This document shows, piece after piece, positions 33,660 through 46,830 of a DNA stretch of 64,000 nt. Numbering within the stretch: position 1 is the stretch's first letter; every line of letters begins with the position of its first letter. The notes under the pieces were generated by a model. It saw only the letters and a list, made by a program, of their open reading frames with translations, was not told the DNA's origin and did not search any database. Location of the stretch: the NCBI GenBank assembly GCA_015680685.1, contig MNCI01026334.1:388336-452335 (forward strand), given 5' to 3'. The stretch is from Gnetum montanum (Eukaryota > Streptophyta > Gnetopsida > Gnetales > Gnetaceae). The position numbers and the translations under genes are program-made.

Positions 33660-36545
33660 TCAAGCTTTTCATTGTGGGGGCCATAAACCTTTGGTTTTCT
33701 CTAGAATATTTTTCATAATTTTTCTAACTTCCCAAGATTTATCCATTCAAATAATATTAAAATACTCATCCTACGTGAGTTAAAATTAACAAAAAAAATT
33801 TGGTAGTCAATAATTAAAATAATATTACCTGCCCAGATCACAAACAAGCCTAACTATAACCTAATCTAATAAGAAAGGTAGCAAAAGAACTAAGGGTTAT
33901 ATAGTAAAAAGTTAATATTGGGTTATGTTTGTGATCACAAATGATACTAAAGAGATGACCACAAGTGAGAGGGCCTTACTAGCTTAAGGAAAAGTGAGAA
34001 AGAGGAGGAAGGAGCCAACAACAACTACAACAACCCCAAGAGCAAGCAACCAAAGCAAACCATGGGATGGGACCTCTTTAGGATGGGGTTGAAGTGGAAT
34101 TTTTTCAATAGATTCCCATACTAGAAACAAGCTAGTATAGGTAGGACAAAGTTCCTAATACAATGCCTAACCTCAAAGTTACCCTCATGGAGGCCTTCTT
34201 GGAAAAGGATAAGGTCCAAGGAGATTCAAAGTTCTATTATCCAAGAATTGAACTTTGGACCTTTCTTGGAGTTGACATGTGATGACGTTCGCACCTAATT
34301 ATAGGGGTCTCCCACGTTGCTCATTTTCTTCATTGGTGGAAAATGGTACATGAGAGAGACCTACCTATTCTAGAACAATTGACAGGGAGACACATCAGTA
34401 AAAATGAAAGACATCATCGTCTCCTACTCAATTGAGGCAATTGCGAAGGTCCTTAATTTACCTAACACTAGGGCAAAGTTGGCAAAGATCTCAATCCAAG
34501 TGAACATTGAGGAAAAAAAGAAATGGGTCTAGCATTGCTACAGAGTGAATTGTAAGGAGTATGATGCACTCAAGAAGGTGGAGTGTGCCAATTCCAAAAT
34601 TGCAACCTATCACCTGAATCTCAAAGTGATGCCAAGTAAAGTAACATCTTTCTTTGCCCATGTATGCGTTACTCTAAGTAGAAAATTTCCTATCAACCTT
34701 TCCTAGCTTATTTATCCATAGATAGAAAAGTTCTTTAAGGATAGGCATAATAGAAGGGGAGGCATAGCATGCTATGATAATGATGTGGTTCATTGTGCTA
34801 CTATCACATTTGATAGGATGTGATGAAGGAAAAGGTAGTAGCTAAGTTGTAAAAATAGGGGAGGCCACCACTGCCACCACCTAGAGAAGAAATTATACTA
34901 GAGGAACTTATAGCTATGGAAAGGCTCTAGAAACTTCGTGAGTAGTAGCTACAATAGCAACAAGGCTTAACAAGTGATGGGGAGCCATTAGTTTACCATC
35001 TAGTCCTAAGCTATCTTAATGAGATCACCATGATCATTAGTTGATTGGACCACGAAACCATCCCACTGTTCTTAGCAAAATAAAACTAGGTACCTGTGAG
35101 ATCAAATCCATGTGCCTAAGAGATCACAGTATCCATCCTTGGACACACATTCCTAGAAATCTCAAGGAATGTCTTGAATTTCTTTGTTAGATTTGAGGAG
35201 GGTGAAGGGATGACTATCGTTGTCATGTAGCAGAAAGGCCAGGAGACAACATCAGAAGTAGTGGTTGATAGGGTAGCTAAAGCTCTAAATGCTTATACAA
35301 TGACTATGCTAGACATTATTCCAATGATCGAAATATAGACATTTGTAGGAGTAGGGAGTGGTTGGTTAAGTACCATCCAACATGCAGAAGTGTTGGAACA
35401 ACTGGTGGGAGCCAAGCAACCACTTTCTAAGATCTTTAATCTTCTAGATGAAATCATTGCTACCTAGTTAGAGCTTCTTGAGATAAAGGACAAACCACTC
35501 ATTACCAACAATCAACTAAAGGAAATCACCACTAAGAATCAATAGTTGGCTACTAAAGTTGTAGAGTTGTGGGCTTATCTCTTTGACTCTACTATTCTCA
35601 AGTTGGACCTCATAAGGGATAACACTTTTCAATAGCTTGAACACCTACTATAAGAGGCTGAGAATGCAAAGGAGGCAGTGGTCTTTGATGCATCCTTGTT
35701 AGAGGCCATGGTATTCAACATCAACAAGGTCTTGTCATAAGTCTGCAAAGAAAAATTGGTCTTAATCAAAGATATACATTACCTACAAAATGTTGAGTCT
35801 ACAAAATGTTGAGCAATAGAAGGACTAGATGGTCAAGTTCATTCACCAATAGTAGGAGCAATTAGCCAAGTTTAATCTTAATTTAAGGAGATTGACAACC
35901 GAGAAAGAAATGTTTCAATGGAGGAAGTTTATGCACTTTGCTAGAAAACAACCATTGAGATAGTTGCTTGTAAAAATAAGGCCATGAAATTTGAATGGGT
36001 AAAATATCACTACAGGGACTAGGTTAAACTTCTTAAGGAAGTAAATGAGAAAGAGATCTAATTAGCCAAGACAAAGATGAATAAGGCATTGTAGCAACTC
36101 CAACAAAAAAGTGATGTATGGTAGCCCATCTTTGATGGAATAAACATGTATAAAAAAGGTGAAATCTACCTAAAGGAGTTGCAAATTGAGGAGATGGCTG
36201 AATACATGGAGCTTGCCAAGCTCAGCTATGCAAACCTATAGTGCAGTGACCAAGAATAGAGTTGGAAAAATAAGTGGTCAGCTCCTGCCTCTTGTATGAG
36301 ATGGAATTCAAGCATCATAAAGAAACAAAACAATAGTTGTAGATAAGCAATGCCAAGCCTAAAGTTCTCAAACGAAAATTTACCAATCATCAATTTGTTG
36401 CTACAAGCCCAACTAGATGGATGAATTACTACCATGAACTACAGAACTTGGTAAAGATGTTTAACATCAAACATAAACAATTTGTAGCATGGTTTGTTAA
36501 CACGAAGGAGTTGCGGATTGTTGAACTTAGAAAGATGGGGGGATG
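33660..36545 (+). pseudogene. Element G: extra reading frame of family X
   Basis: The leader 33660-33957 aligns with the leader of X in element H. The frame then runs from ATG 33957-33959 (MTTSERALLA) with many stops. Shared pieces with X are TSLG near the start, CYRVNCKEYDALKKVECANS and VTLSRKFPINLS (34530-34710), long Glu/Lys/Leu-rich stretches (35360-36230), and FNIKHKQFVAWFVNTKE at the end (36460-36515). Between the elements the order is the same, so this is one gene family. It lies between gag and the 3' LTR because pol is absent in G. Confidence 0.55.
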
Positions 36546-37481
36546 AGTAAGTTACTTTAATTAAAATTATTTAAGAGAAATCACATACCAACTTTAACAT
36601 GATTCCCAAACTTGGGTAGTTTACACTTAAAGGTTAGTTCACAAGCATACAATACATTTTTTTATTACATTTAGTGGATAGTTGAGGTTGAGTTGGTATG
36701 TAAATGTTATTTGAAGCCCATCATAGAGATTGAATTGATAGGTGAATGCTAAGACATCTAAATGAAAATGAAGAAGATGGAGAAGCAAATGATCTTTGTA
36801 ATTTGGATTTGTCCATAATAGCTGGGCTAAACAACGTTTCTTGTATTGGTGCTTCCATTATAGAATGTCAATGTAATGTAACACTAATGAGGTTATGAGG
36901 TTATACCAAGTAAGGTAGACAACTATATGTAACAGAATTCGCTCATATGGCTTGATTTAAAATTTTTTGCCACATCATCCACAATACGTGCAAAGACACA
37001 TTTCCTAAAAGCTAGATAATCAAACTTGCTTGCTATCTTCCAACTCATCCATAGTGTTTTAGATCATGTTGTTTCACAGAGACACATTCTATAATAGTAA
37101 TTTGATTGGTTCTACACATAGAGAGACAAAGCTTTCTCGACTCATTAGTAGGGTTTCCTATCATGTTGTTTTACATTCAAATTATGGTTACAGAGTGTAT
37201 GCAATGCATCAAATGCCTAGACCAAGAAATTATGCAAAATGCCAAATGTAGACACACTATTTCTTTGATTAGGCTAGCTCGCCTTTAATATACAACGATT
37301 GCTTATCTCAAGGAGAATGGGTTTGTTCACATATCCATTCACCAACAAATTCTCCTTTCAATGGTGCATTTAATATTTTTGTGTAAAGCAAATGCATTTA
37401 AATAGATTTCACTATCTTAAACCTAGGATTGACAATTTATTTTGGTTGATATGCTAGTTACCTATCATCCATTGGTAACAT
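36546..37481 (+). other. 3' untranslated part of element G
   Basis: AT-rich and without a credible frame. Two short frames of about 60 residues overlap each other near 37066-37288 and look accidental. Confidence 0.4.
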
Positions 37482-37755
37482 TAAATAGTATTTTTTGTTT
37501 GGCTGATAGAATAACTATCATCCATTGGTAACACTAAATAATATTTCTTCCATAAAGCACCAAGGACTGGTAGGCTAAATAATATTGCATCTATAACGCT
37601 AGAGATTTGTTATGGATATGCCAAATAATATTCCATCCATAAAGCATAATGACGAGATTACTGATAACACTAAATAATATTTCATCCATAACATTCCAAG
37701 GAGAGTGTATCTATATAATAGTAAATAATATTTCATCTATAACACTAGCATATTT
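37482..37755 (+). repeat. Tandem repeats around AAATAATATT
   Basis: Six degenerate units of about 40-53 bp, each beginning aaataatatttcatccat or a close variant and continuing aacactagc-like text. They lie just upstream of the 3' LTR of G, the usual place for retroelement-derived minisatellites. Confidence 0.75.
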
Positions 37756-37874
37756 GCTCCACGCAATCTGGAATCTATGGATTTTATGTTTATGTCTTCT
37801 TATTGCAATGCACAAGGAATAAAATTTAGAAGAACATGGAATTACGAACGCATTAGCGTGAACATTGAGATTTT

Positions 37875-38458
37875 TGATATTCCTTGTAGCACTTGGATTA
37901 GTTTATTCACTCTTATTTGCACTTTAATTTTAATGCACTTTACATTTATGATTTTGATTAATGAATGAAATTAACCATAAAAATGTAAGTACAACCACTT
38001 TGAGCATAATGTATTATGCTTGGTAATTCTAGTAGTGGCCATTTGGTACCTCTAGTAATAGCCACCTGGTAACCCAGTAGTGTTGATACTAGTTTAGGAT
38101 GTATACGGTAAGTGGGAATGGATACCTTACATTAGAATAGTTAGTTAATAGGTTATATAAGTAGTTAAATAGTTAATTATTAAATATTCATTTACTCATC
38201 TAGCCATTATGATAGAAAGTGTATAAAAATAGAAATAAAAATAAACATCATAAGCCTTAACTCACAGTTGACCATACATATTGATACTACATGTGTGAGT
38301 TAGGAAAACAATGATCATACAACCCCTTGCTTCACAGTTTAATACTATAAGCAAACTTAGAAACTAAGTCCATGGAATTCCATCGAAACACTAGTGCATA
38401 CTTGTGATTCATATGCTTAGGCATAGGGGATACCTATTGCTCACCAATAACAAAGGCA
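37875..38458 (+). repeat. 3' LTR of nested element G
   Basis: It aligns with 30666-31237. The outer end is either 38446 (tgctcacca) or 38458 (aaaggca). The second choice leaves AATGA at 38459-38463 facing AATCA at 30389-30393, a likely 5-bp target duplication with one change. Host element H sequence resumes at once. Confidence 0.7.
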
Positions 38459-39060
38459 AATGATTGGCAACCACATTCTTAGTTCCTTTCATATCCATCA
38501 TGCTTAGATGAAATTCCTACATAATTACTTATCATTGTATGACATGGGGGCTCATCGCAAACCTATTCATCATGAATTGGATGGCACTGTTATTAGTGTA
38601 TAAAAAAGATTTGATATTCAAGCACATAGTACTTGAATTTCTTCAAGGCATACACCACCATCATGAGCTTATTTTGGGTGGTGGTGTAATTCAATTGTGC
38701 ATCTACAATGCTTTTGTTTGCATAATGGATGTAATAGGGATGTTTCTAATTGTCCAATTATGTAATCATTGCCTCCAAAGCATAGTTAGATGCATCTTTC
38801 ATTATTTGGAATGGACAGAACCAATCTAGAGCAAATAGAATGGGAATTTCTACAAGCTTTTTCTTTAATCGTTGAAATGATTTTTCACATTCCTTGGTCT
38901 AATCAAAAGGTTCATCCTTCCTTGTAAGCTCCACCAGCATTTTGGAAATTTTGAAGAAATTCTTGATGAATTTGCTTCTTCTCTAGCTTCTCGAACTCAT
39001 TTTGCTTAGGAATTTCCAAGGAAAGGTCTTTGATGTCCATCTTGGCATCAATAGTATTGA
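38459..39060 (-). pseudogene. Athila-like element H: RNase H and RT remnant
   Basis: This continues H beyond the nested insertion and aligns with 61830-62310 in element E. On plus the shared text includes cgtatgacacgagggctcat/tgtatgacatgggggctcat and gaatgtaatagggac/gatgtaataggga. Most of the RT core found in E (62600-62930) is missing here, so H lost it by deletion near 38960-39000. Confidence 0.7.
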
Positions 39061-39640
39061 GCTAAGTCCTTCCCATCATAATAGAAAAGTTTTTCTTACA
39101 ATTATTTACTTGAATCACAAGGAAATCTATTGGGTATGACTAATCACAATGTCCTCCATTAATCCTTGAGGAATAGTGATGGACTGATTTGCAAGCTCCA
39201 ACCTAATCTTGCATTTCTTAATTGAAGGTAGATTCTTGGTCTTATACATTTCTTTAGAGATTAAGTTCACCCCACAACCTAAATCCAGTAGAGCCTTACA
39301 TAGATCATTTCCTACAATGTACATATAGATGACAAAACTTCCAAGATTAGATTGTTTCCTAGAAGGGTGGCTTGCCTTGATCCAATCTATGACTCTATGA
39401 GTCAACATGATAGTAAGAAGATTTAGGGATATTTTTTTTGAAGAAGAGTTAAGTGTAGGTTTAGAAGCAGTTAGTGTAGGATTAGCAATCATGGGTATTT
39501 GTGAGGGTTTCTGTGGACTATTTGACCTAAAGAAAGTCCTCTTTTAAGGTTTGTGCTTAAAACCACTCAAATGAATATCTAGTTATAGGTTCACTAACCT
39601 CATGAAATTTCATTAATGTGGTTGTGATGGAATTTTCCCT
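39061..39640 (-). pseudogene. Athila-like element H: aspartic protease region
   Basis: Open for 121 codons at 39492-39127. It reads NDLCKALLDLGCGVNLISKE, where DLG is the protease active site in this family, then LPSIKKCKIRLELANQSI. Element E has the same with ALLDLGSSVNLIS (63770-63734). The family resemblance is to Athila, whose proteases carry ALxDLGASVxxMP. Confidence 0.75.
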
Positions 39641-41450
39641 TACATTAGTGATGTATGTGACAAGGGAATAGTGTAAGAAGGTGCAGGATGAGGTGATGGA
39701 TATGGAGGAGGATAAGTGGAAGGAGACTCATTTCACATAGTGTAGGCTTGAATATATTATGGAGGGTAGTAATGATGAAAGAAAGGAGTATGGCTTGAAG
39801 AGCCATGAGGAGATATAGGCTACTAGACATAATATCCATAAGGATCTAGTTGCCTATCAGGATATTGCTACCACAATGGTGGCATCCCTCACAATTGTGG
39901 GTTTTGCCATTACTAATACTATTCCTAAGGTCAATATAGCACTTCACTTGGATAATAGTGTGTTGGGTGGAACTACTGCCTATAATTACATTATGGATAA
40001 GACAATCTTCTAGGTGGTTGATTCCTTGCCAATTTTACATTTAATCCATACATCCTAGATTCTTGCAAATGTGACACTATAGGGTAACATCCCTTGGGAT
40101 GTTCATATTAATAAATATCACATCCGTCATAATATGGAACTTTATCAATTGTTACAACATTACCCTTTTGATGATAGTGGTTCATACTTGTATCTTTTCT
40201 TCTCCTTCTATCTCTACTACCCCACTATGTCTTTTCCTCCACTATCTTAAGAGCTTCTTGAGACTTCTCATCCAAGGAGTCTTACATTTTATCCACCTTA
40301 GCTAATATTTAAGTAACAAATTTTTGGATTAGTAAGGTTTTCTTTTGCATCACTTCATCTTGTGGTGTTTCCTTCTTTGAGTCATAGAAATACACCTTCC
40401 TTTTAAGAATGGAGGAATCCTATTATACTTCTCTACACTTTTCCTCTTCTTTAGCTCTTCTTCTTCTTTGTCCACATGATCAAGTAACCTTTAGATTTGA
40501 CATGATTTCATCTTTAAAATTCTCTCTTAAGCATAAACCCCAAGATTTTCTCTAGTTTTATTTCCATTTATAATGTGGCAAGGTTGCTCCCTTTGAGAAA
40601 ATCCATGGCTTGGGCATCGGTGCAAAAGGGAGTAGTACCTACCCAAAGTTGCATCCAAGGGTTCATGATTTTCTTGCTTGCATCCTTAAATTTGTTTCCT
40701 CAAATTAGACACCCATGAGTATATATGGTACTTTTCATTAAATAACTCTAGCATGGTACTTTACCTATGAATGGATTCTAGTTTCAAGGACTAGTATCAA
40801 CTTTCAGCTTCTTGCTAAGTGCCCTTGGAAATAATTTTAGCTTTTATCACTTATTTTCAATGTATTGTAAGGCACAGATATCATGGAAAGCTTACAAATG
40901 GTGCTGAGAATTAGCATTATATTCCTCTTCAAACTTATGAATATTGTTCATATTTAGCCTTTTCATCCTACTATTCTCTTGATGCTTGGTAGTAATTCAA
41001 ACTACTTTTGAAAAATTAAGCATATTCTTGGTAGCCAGCAATGGTTCATCATAGTTGTTGTCTTCAATTGGCTCCTATACTAGCCATGTCTCCTATGATG
41101 AGACCTGCTACACCTCCATTTCCAATGATGCTCGTCTTCCCATCATGATTGCCTATGCTCTTGATCCTCATTATCACAATGGAACTTTCAATCATCTTCA
41201 TCCTAATCTTAATCACTTCTCCTTCTGTCTTGGTCATGGCTTCTCCTATTAGAATTTGAGGATGAGGAGGATGGTGACAATGGAGAGCAAGGAGAATGAT
41301 ACCTACTAGTCCTTCTCCTATAGTCCTTTTCTTGATCTTTCTTCCTATCATTATCCTTATCCTTTTCTTGGGATGAATAATGTTGTGAAATTCTCCTATA
41401 GTCCTTATCATTATCCTATCATTATAGTACAATGGCTTCTCCTATTAATG
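39641..41450 (-). pseudogene. Athila-like element H: gag remnant
   Basis: Minus-strand gag relic in broken frames. A His/Pro/Tyr/Ser-rich linker lies near 39840-39650, and the N-terminal Ser/Arg-rich part at 41430-41060 matches element G (32060-32330). The core between them is too decayed for motif calls. The 5' LTR and primer site of H were not found to the right of 41450. Confidence 0.6.
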
Positions 41451-41732
41451 TTGATTTTTTTTCTTTTCTCAATAAGGTTTTAAGTTTTGAGTTTTGTGTT
41501 CAAAAATAAATTTATTATTTGTGCATTATTCTGATCTATTCATATTACCACGTTTTGCATCTTATAAGTCCTTGGTTGGTTTGTTGGACTGTGTAGGATG
41601 CCTTGAATCCCATTTTTTATCATGAAGGCCTTAGGGATTTGGGGTTGGGGAACTACTTGCACTGAGGATCCTTGGTTTTTGTTCCAGTAATTGAGGTTTT
41701 CAATCACAACAGTTTTTCTTGGTGTTAGAAGG
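41451..41732. other. Spacer, no gene seen
   Basis: Mixed AT-rich sequence between the relic gag of H and the 490-bp duplication. No motif recognised. Confidence 0.3.
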
Positions 41733-42690
41733 AGGGCCTTAATCTAAATTCTATAACTAAATATATTATTTTTGTTACCATTTGCAAGCTTTGCCTTGAT
41801 TTTTTTATAGCTAAAACCTTTAAGGAATCAACATTGGTCTTTCCCCCTCGTGACCAAAACTATAGCATGAAAGTAATAGGTGGTTGGGTTTTGGCTTTTC
41901 ACAACATTTGCTGTGAATTTTACAGCCCAAAGCCAGCATTGATATCTCTTTCCCCTTATTTTTTTACTTCCAAAAAAATTTTCTCTAGTTTCTAAAGTGG
42001 GTGGTTCAACTCATCCGTGAGTTGGCTTTCCCCCAACTTTTCCAAGATGAGAAAATTAGCAACTAGCCAAAACCAATTTTAGTGGAAAAATAGTAACTTT
42101 CCACTTTGGTTTTTAGCCTTTCCCCCCAATCAATGTTGAGGTAGGAGGTGTGAGATTCCCATCATCTCACCCCCTTCTTTCCCTCTACCATACCCAATGT
42201 GGAAGTAGTTGGGAGGTTAGTGTTAATGTAGTTTGAAACCAATTTTATAACCAGATATACTTTTGTTGCAAGTTGAAAACCTTTTTCTAGTCAAAACTCC
42301 CAAGGAATCCAACACTGCCTTTACCCCCCTGTGATAGAAACCTCAATGTGGAAGCTACAAGTGGTTTGGATGCTAGAATTTCACAACATTATTATGAATT
42401 CCTAGAGTACAGCCAGTGTGGAAGCCTTAATAAACCTTTAATTTTTGTTGCCATAATCTTTGCCACTAAACCAACATTGGTTTACATACCAACCAAGTCT
42501 ACTTTTCCCTCCTTTTTGGTGAAAAGTGGCAGCCTGCCAAAACCATCTTTGGAAACTACCAAGTTTCCATTTTTGGTCTTCAAACTTTTCCCCCTCTCTC
42601 CAATGTTGGAATAATAAGGTGTGAGATTTCCATTATCTCACTCCCCTTCTTTTCCCCTTTTCCATACCTACAATAGAGGCACTTGGGAAG
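41733..42690 (+). repeat. Tandem duplication of a ~480-bp segment
   Basis: Copy 1 is about 41733-42215 and copy 2 about 42230-42690. Shared landmarks in order are ggaatc(c)aacact/aacattgg, tttcacaacatt, gccaaaaccaattttag/gccaaaaccatctttgg, cctttccccc, tgtgagattcccatcatctc/tgtgagatttccattatctc and ttgggagg/ttgggaag. A third copy seems to start near 42700. It precedes gag of element C and may be its decayed leader or LTR. Confidence 0.75.
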
Positions 42691-42968
42691 CCAACTTGGG
42701 TGAGGTTTGAAGCCAACATTGCTATATTCTATATTTGGTAAAGGGGTAAACCCCCTTAATCCCCAACTTACTAATTATAGAAAGTATATATTTTTTTTTG
42801 CCATTTTCATTTCCTTTAAGAGTTTTTCAATTCCATTCACTATAATTTACTCCTATCTTAACATTTATAGCCTATTCTTAAGTAATTATTAGCACTATAA
42901 CCATGCCTTTTTGAAAATCCACCAAATTGCCCTTCACCGTCATTGGCGAAGATCATAACTAACAAGTC

Positions 42969-45900
42969 ATGAGGGTGTATGATTCCAAAGACCCTCTAGT
43001 CATTGAGTGTAGGTGATCTTTGAGAGTCAGAGGTGAGAGTCCTAATTTTGCAGCCATTAATGAAGATCACTATAGCTTCATTTATGTCAAAATATAGGCA
43101 GGCATGTTAATTCCACAAATTGAAGCCAAGGCCAAAAGGAAGTTTGAGCTCATACACAAGGGTGAGAAAGAGTACATCCCTTCCCTGTATGAAGAAATTT
43201 TCTTTAACGACATCTATTCTAGTGTCCTAGCCCAATTGATTATCACAGAAGAGGAAGATGACTGACCTACATTTGGGGAATAACAAGAAGAGGAGGATGA
43301 ATTTAGGGTAGAATCTTAGCCTAAAAATATCCTTGGAGGATTGTTCCAACAAACATCCTCCAACGTCATAAAACCTTTCCATAATGCCTTTGTTTTCTTC
43401 ATGGGCATGGTGCCACTATCTTCCACTTCTCTGTGCCCTATTACGATAGATCCCACGCTAGTTGTAGCCACACATCACACTTAGTCAATGCCACAAACAA
43501 CAAGCTATAACACATCAATGCCATTTGCAAACATAGCCTTGATATACCAAACCATCAATGGTGGCTTTCACCACCACAAATCTATTAACTACTCACATGG
43601 GGTCCATCATGAGACCCCCAACAACACAAGGGTCACACACCATGTTTGTCTTATTTGTGTCTCAAGCACTAGCATAAAAATATTTTTCTTTATTTGATCC
43701 ACAAGCCATAACCATAGTGCACCTTTTCCTTCTATCATGCAGCTCATAATGAGGCCACAAGCCTTACAATAGATGCCACAATCTTATGTCTAGACCTCGT
43801 AAACTATGGGGCCACCACAAGGCTTGGATCAATCCTTCCAAATGATCCAAGACCTAATAGAGGAGTTGAAGAGACTTAAAGCCTCTACCACACAAACCAT
43901 CAAGATTATAGACTTCTATTAGGATGATCTCATAAGTCTTGTAGTCCCATCCTTGACACTTCCCCCTGGCATCCCCATTCCATAATTTTGCAAATATAAT
44001 GAAGAAGGCAACCCTAATGCTCACCTTATTACCTTTTGATTAGAATGTTTGCTCTTGTAGCCATGGCCTCATACCATCATGAGGATTTTCCCTATGTGTT
44101 TGATTGGAAAAGCACTTGTTTAGTATCGTGCATTGCCTAGGGGGTCTATATCCTCTCTGGAAGACTTAGTAGCCTAGTTTGTCAATCACTTTAAGTATAA
44201 ATTAAAGCCTACCACAATACTTGACCAACTTATAAAGGTCAAGTAGGGGCACTTAGAACTTGTACAAAAATTCATTCAGCAGTGGAATGGACTGCTAAAT
44301 GAAATGCCAGAGCCCATAACAAAAGCCCACTTATTATCCATATTCAAGGAAGTAGTTAATGGCTTCATCAATTCTAAACTCTACTACCTTGAGCCACAAT
44401 CTTTGAGCCAAGCATTCTTGCAAACTAAAAATATAGAGGATGCTATTTAGGCTAGCCATGATCCAACCTATATATCATATAAAAACTAACACACTAGAAG
44501 AGACAAAGAAAATAGCAAATAAAACAATACTACCATAGCAACTGTAACCAAGGAAATCAAGATCACAAACCAAGGGCCAAAGGTCAACCTGGTCAAGGTC
44601 CCCACCAATGACCATAATAACTAACTGTTGACTTCTGAGACCACCGCATCTACAATAGGTAGATCTTACTTCGAAAGGAAGGATAGGTCTAAATATACTA
44701 CATTTTCATTAAGACCATCTAAGTTGCTAGACCAACTATTAAGAAGTGGATGCATACAACATAAGAAAATGACCAAAGTTGCTTGAAAGAAACATGAGCA
44801 ACTATGTGAAATATGCAAGGATCCCACTCGAGCAACAAAGGATCATCCTTAGTTGTCTAAATACTTCAAGTTAGATTAGTTCTACCATTATCATCACTAC
44901 TTGGTCATAATATAGACTTCTATCGTGTGCCAAAGGATGACCTATAATGGATGATAGATAGGGAAAAACTGGTCTTAGATGCTTCTAACCCAGTTCAACC
45001 ACAAAATCGGTCAATGCAAGTCTACAAAGACCCTTTGAATGCTAATGATAGCCCCTATGTTATTTCAGCATTTAACATCAATGACAATCAAAGACTTGCA
45101 AGAGAACCATTCGGGATTCAAGTACCCCTCTACAATGAAAGAGTTTCTTCGGCTTCCCATAGCTCAAGATCTCCCTTCGTTGTAAGAGTACCAACATGAA
45201 TGCCTCAAAGGGAGCCTTTTGTTATCAAGGTCTCCCAACCCAATACAACCCAAACAACCATAAACCAAACAATTGCATAATGAATTCATTGTAGCCAATG
45301 CTATTGCCTCTTCCCTACAGCCAATGAATAACAACAAAAAAACTATAGTTGACCAAAGGAAGAAGAGTAAGTAAAGGGTTGACAGCAAGGGAGACAAACA
45401 AATGGAGGCACAAAAGGAAGTGGGCACATTAAAGCCCACTATCATTTCAGCTATACCCATGACCTCCTTTGCCTCATCTCCTCTAACTAACAAGCCATAG
45501 GAGGATGCTAAAGCCCACAACCAAAACAACAAAAAGAGCCATAACAGCCATAGCGTAAAGCCAAGGTCCACATTTTGGGATGCATGGAGGAAGTAAAGCA
45601 CAACCGTGATGACAAGCCCATAGCTAATGATAAAACTTCCTCAATGCAATGGACCAAGTCAAGCAATCCCTCAGGTAGAAAAACACATTAAGGTTGTATG
45701 ACCTAATCATGACTTCTATCACACATCATGAGGTGCTAGTCAAAATGTTGAACTCCATACCTATTGGTGAGGACATTCCTACTAACAAGGAAGCCATCCA
45801 TGTAGTGATGATTCCTCCATCACCAGGAGAGGAGAAATCAACACCCTTGATATTTCAAAATAGTAAAAGTAAGGTTAATCCTTAGAAAGGAAAAGTGTTG

Positions 45901-46479
45901 AAAACCCATTTATTCATAACCATACACATAGGAAAATTTAAAATACATCGGCTGCAAGTTGATGATGGAGGTGCAACCAATGTCATCCCATGCACCATTG
46001 TTGAATGCTTGGGCTTAATTGAGCAAGTACAACCTACAACCACCATAGCTCTTAAGTTCTTTAATGGATCAAGAGTTGCCATCAACGGGTCTATCTCCTT
46101 AGCTTTTATAGTTGAAGAATAATTTCCTACAACTGCAAACTTCTTGGTGGTGGAAGAGACACCTAGATTCAACCTGATCTTGGGAAGACCTTGATTGGCT
46201 TAATTATGAGCTATCTCCTCAACCATCCATCAAGAAATTCACCTTCCTTATGAGGGAGGTGAAATCATCATTCATGGTGACAACATAGCTCTCATAGCTG
46301 TTAACAATGTAGACATAAAATAGGGGTCTAAAGTGGACCTTCAAGAAGAAGCCCCTAGCCACGAAGAACAAAAGCCTAAGATAACCAATGATGACAACAA
46401 TAGGCAATGGGGTACATTATGGGATGAAATCCCTTTTAGCATCATAAGCAAAGGGGATGGTGAGTACAAGCTTGTGTAG
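42969..46479 (+). pseudogene. Tat-like element C: gag-protease, heavily decayed
   Basis: Homolog of the gag-protease of A. From ATG 42969 (MRVYDSKDPL) it follows A's order: KRKFELIHKGEKEYIPSLYE, a Pro/Thr/Ser linker, LIEELKRLKA, NPNAHLITF, WPHTIMRIFPMCLIGKAL, SISSLEDLV, FKYKLKP, NSKLYYL and SQAFLQTKNIEDA (44400-44450). A relic knuckle follows, then PFVVRVPT repeats (45160-45230), and the protease FITIHIGKFKIHRLQVDDGG (45913-45972) with RFNLILGRP. The end, EYKLV and TAG 46477-46479, matches A's end in place. More than twenty stops show it is much older than A. Confidence 0.85.
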
Positions 46480-46735
46480 AGTAGGCCTTACTCATTTCTT
46501 AATCTTGCAAAGATTAGTAAGAGTTTGCACAAGTGAAGTTTACCTTAACCTTCCCATGCCTTTATGACCAGATGTAACAATAACCAAATAGCCTTATTTT
46601 TTCTTTTGCAATTTATTATATCTTTGTAGCCTATGCATGTAGCCTAATTTTTTTTGCATTGTTACTTATTTGCTACAACTTTCTTTACTTTTACTTATGT
46701 TTTTAAACATTAAAAGAGCATCTCTTTCAAACATG
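46480..46735. other. Short non-coding stretch after C gag-protease
   Basis: AT-rich; nothing recognised. Confidence 0.4.
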
Positions 46736-46830
46736 ATCCACTATGACCTTAAACTAGCATTACGGTTCACTATGATCTTAAACTAGCATTATGGCTTGCC
46801 ATGGCCTTAAACTAGCAATGTAGCCACAAT
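46736..46830 (+). repeat. Three ~34-bp units with CTTAAACTAGCA core
   Basis: Three units read cactatgaccttaaactagc, cactatgatcttaaactagc and gccatggccttaaactagca. They occupy the same position after gag-protease as the array 10618-10890 in A, so the array type is ancestral to both copies. Confidence 0.75.

Noticed and set aside
41055-41252. Plus-strand 65-codon frame
   Set aside because: It is antisense to the gag relic of H, whose Ser/Arg-rich text matches element G.
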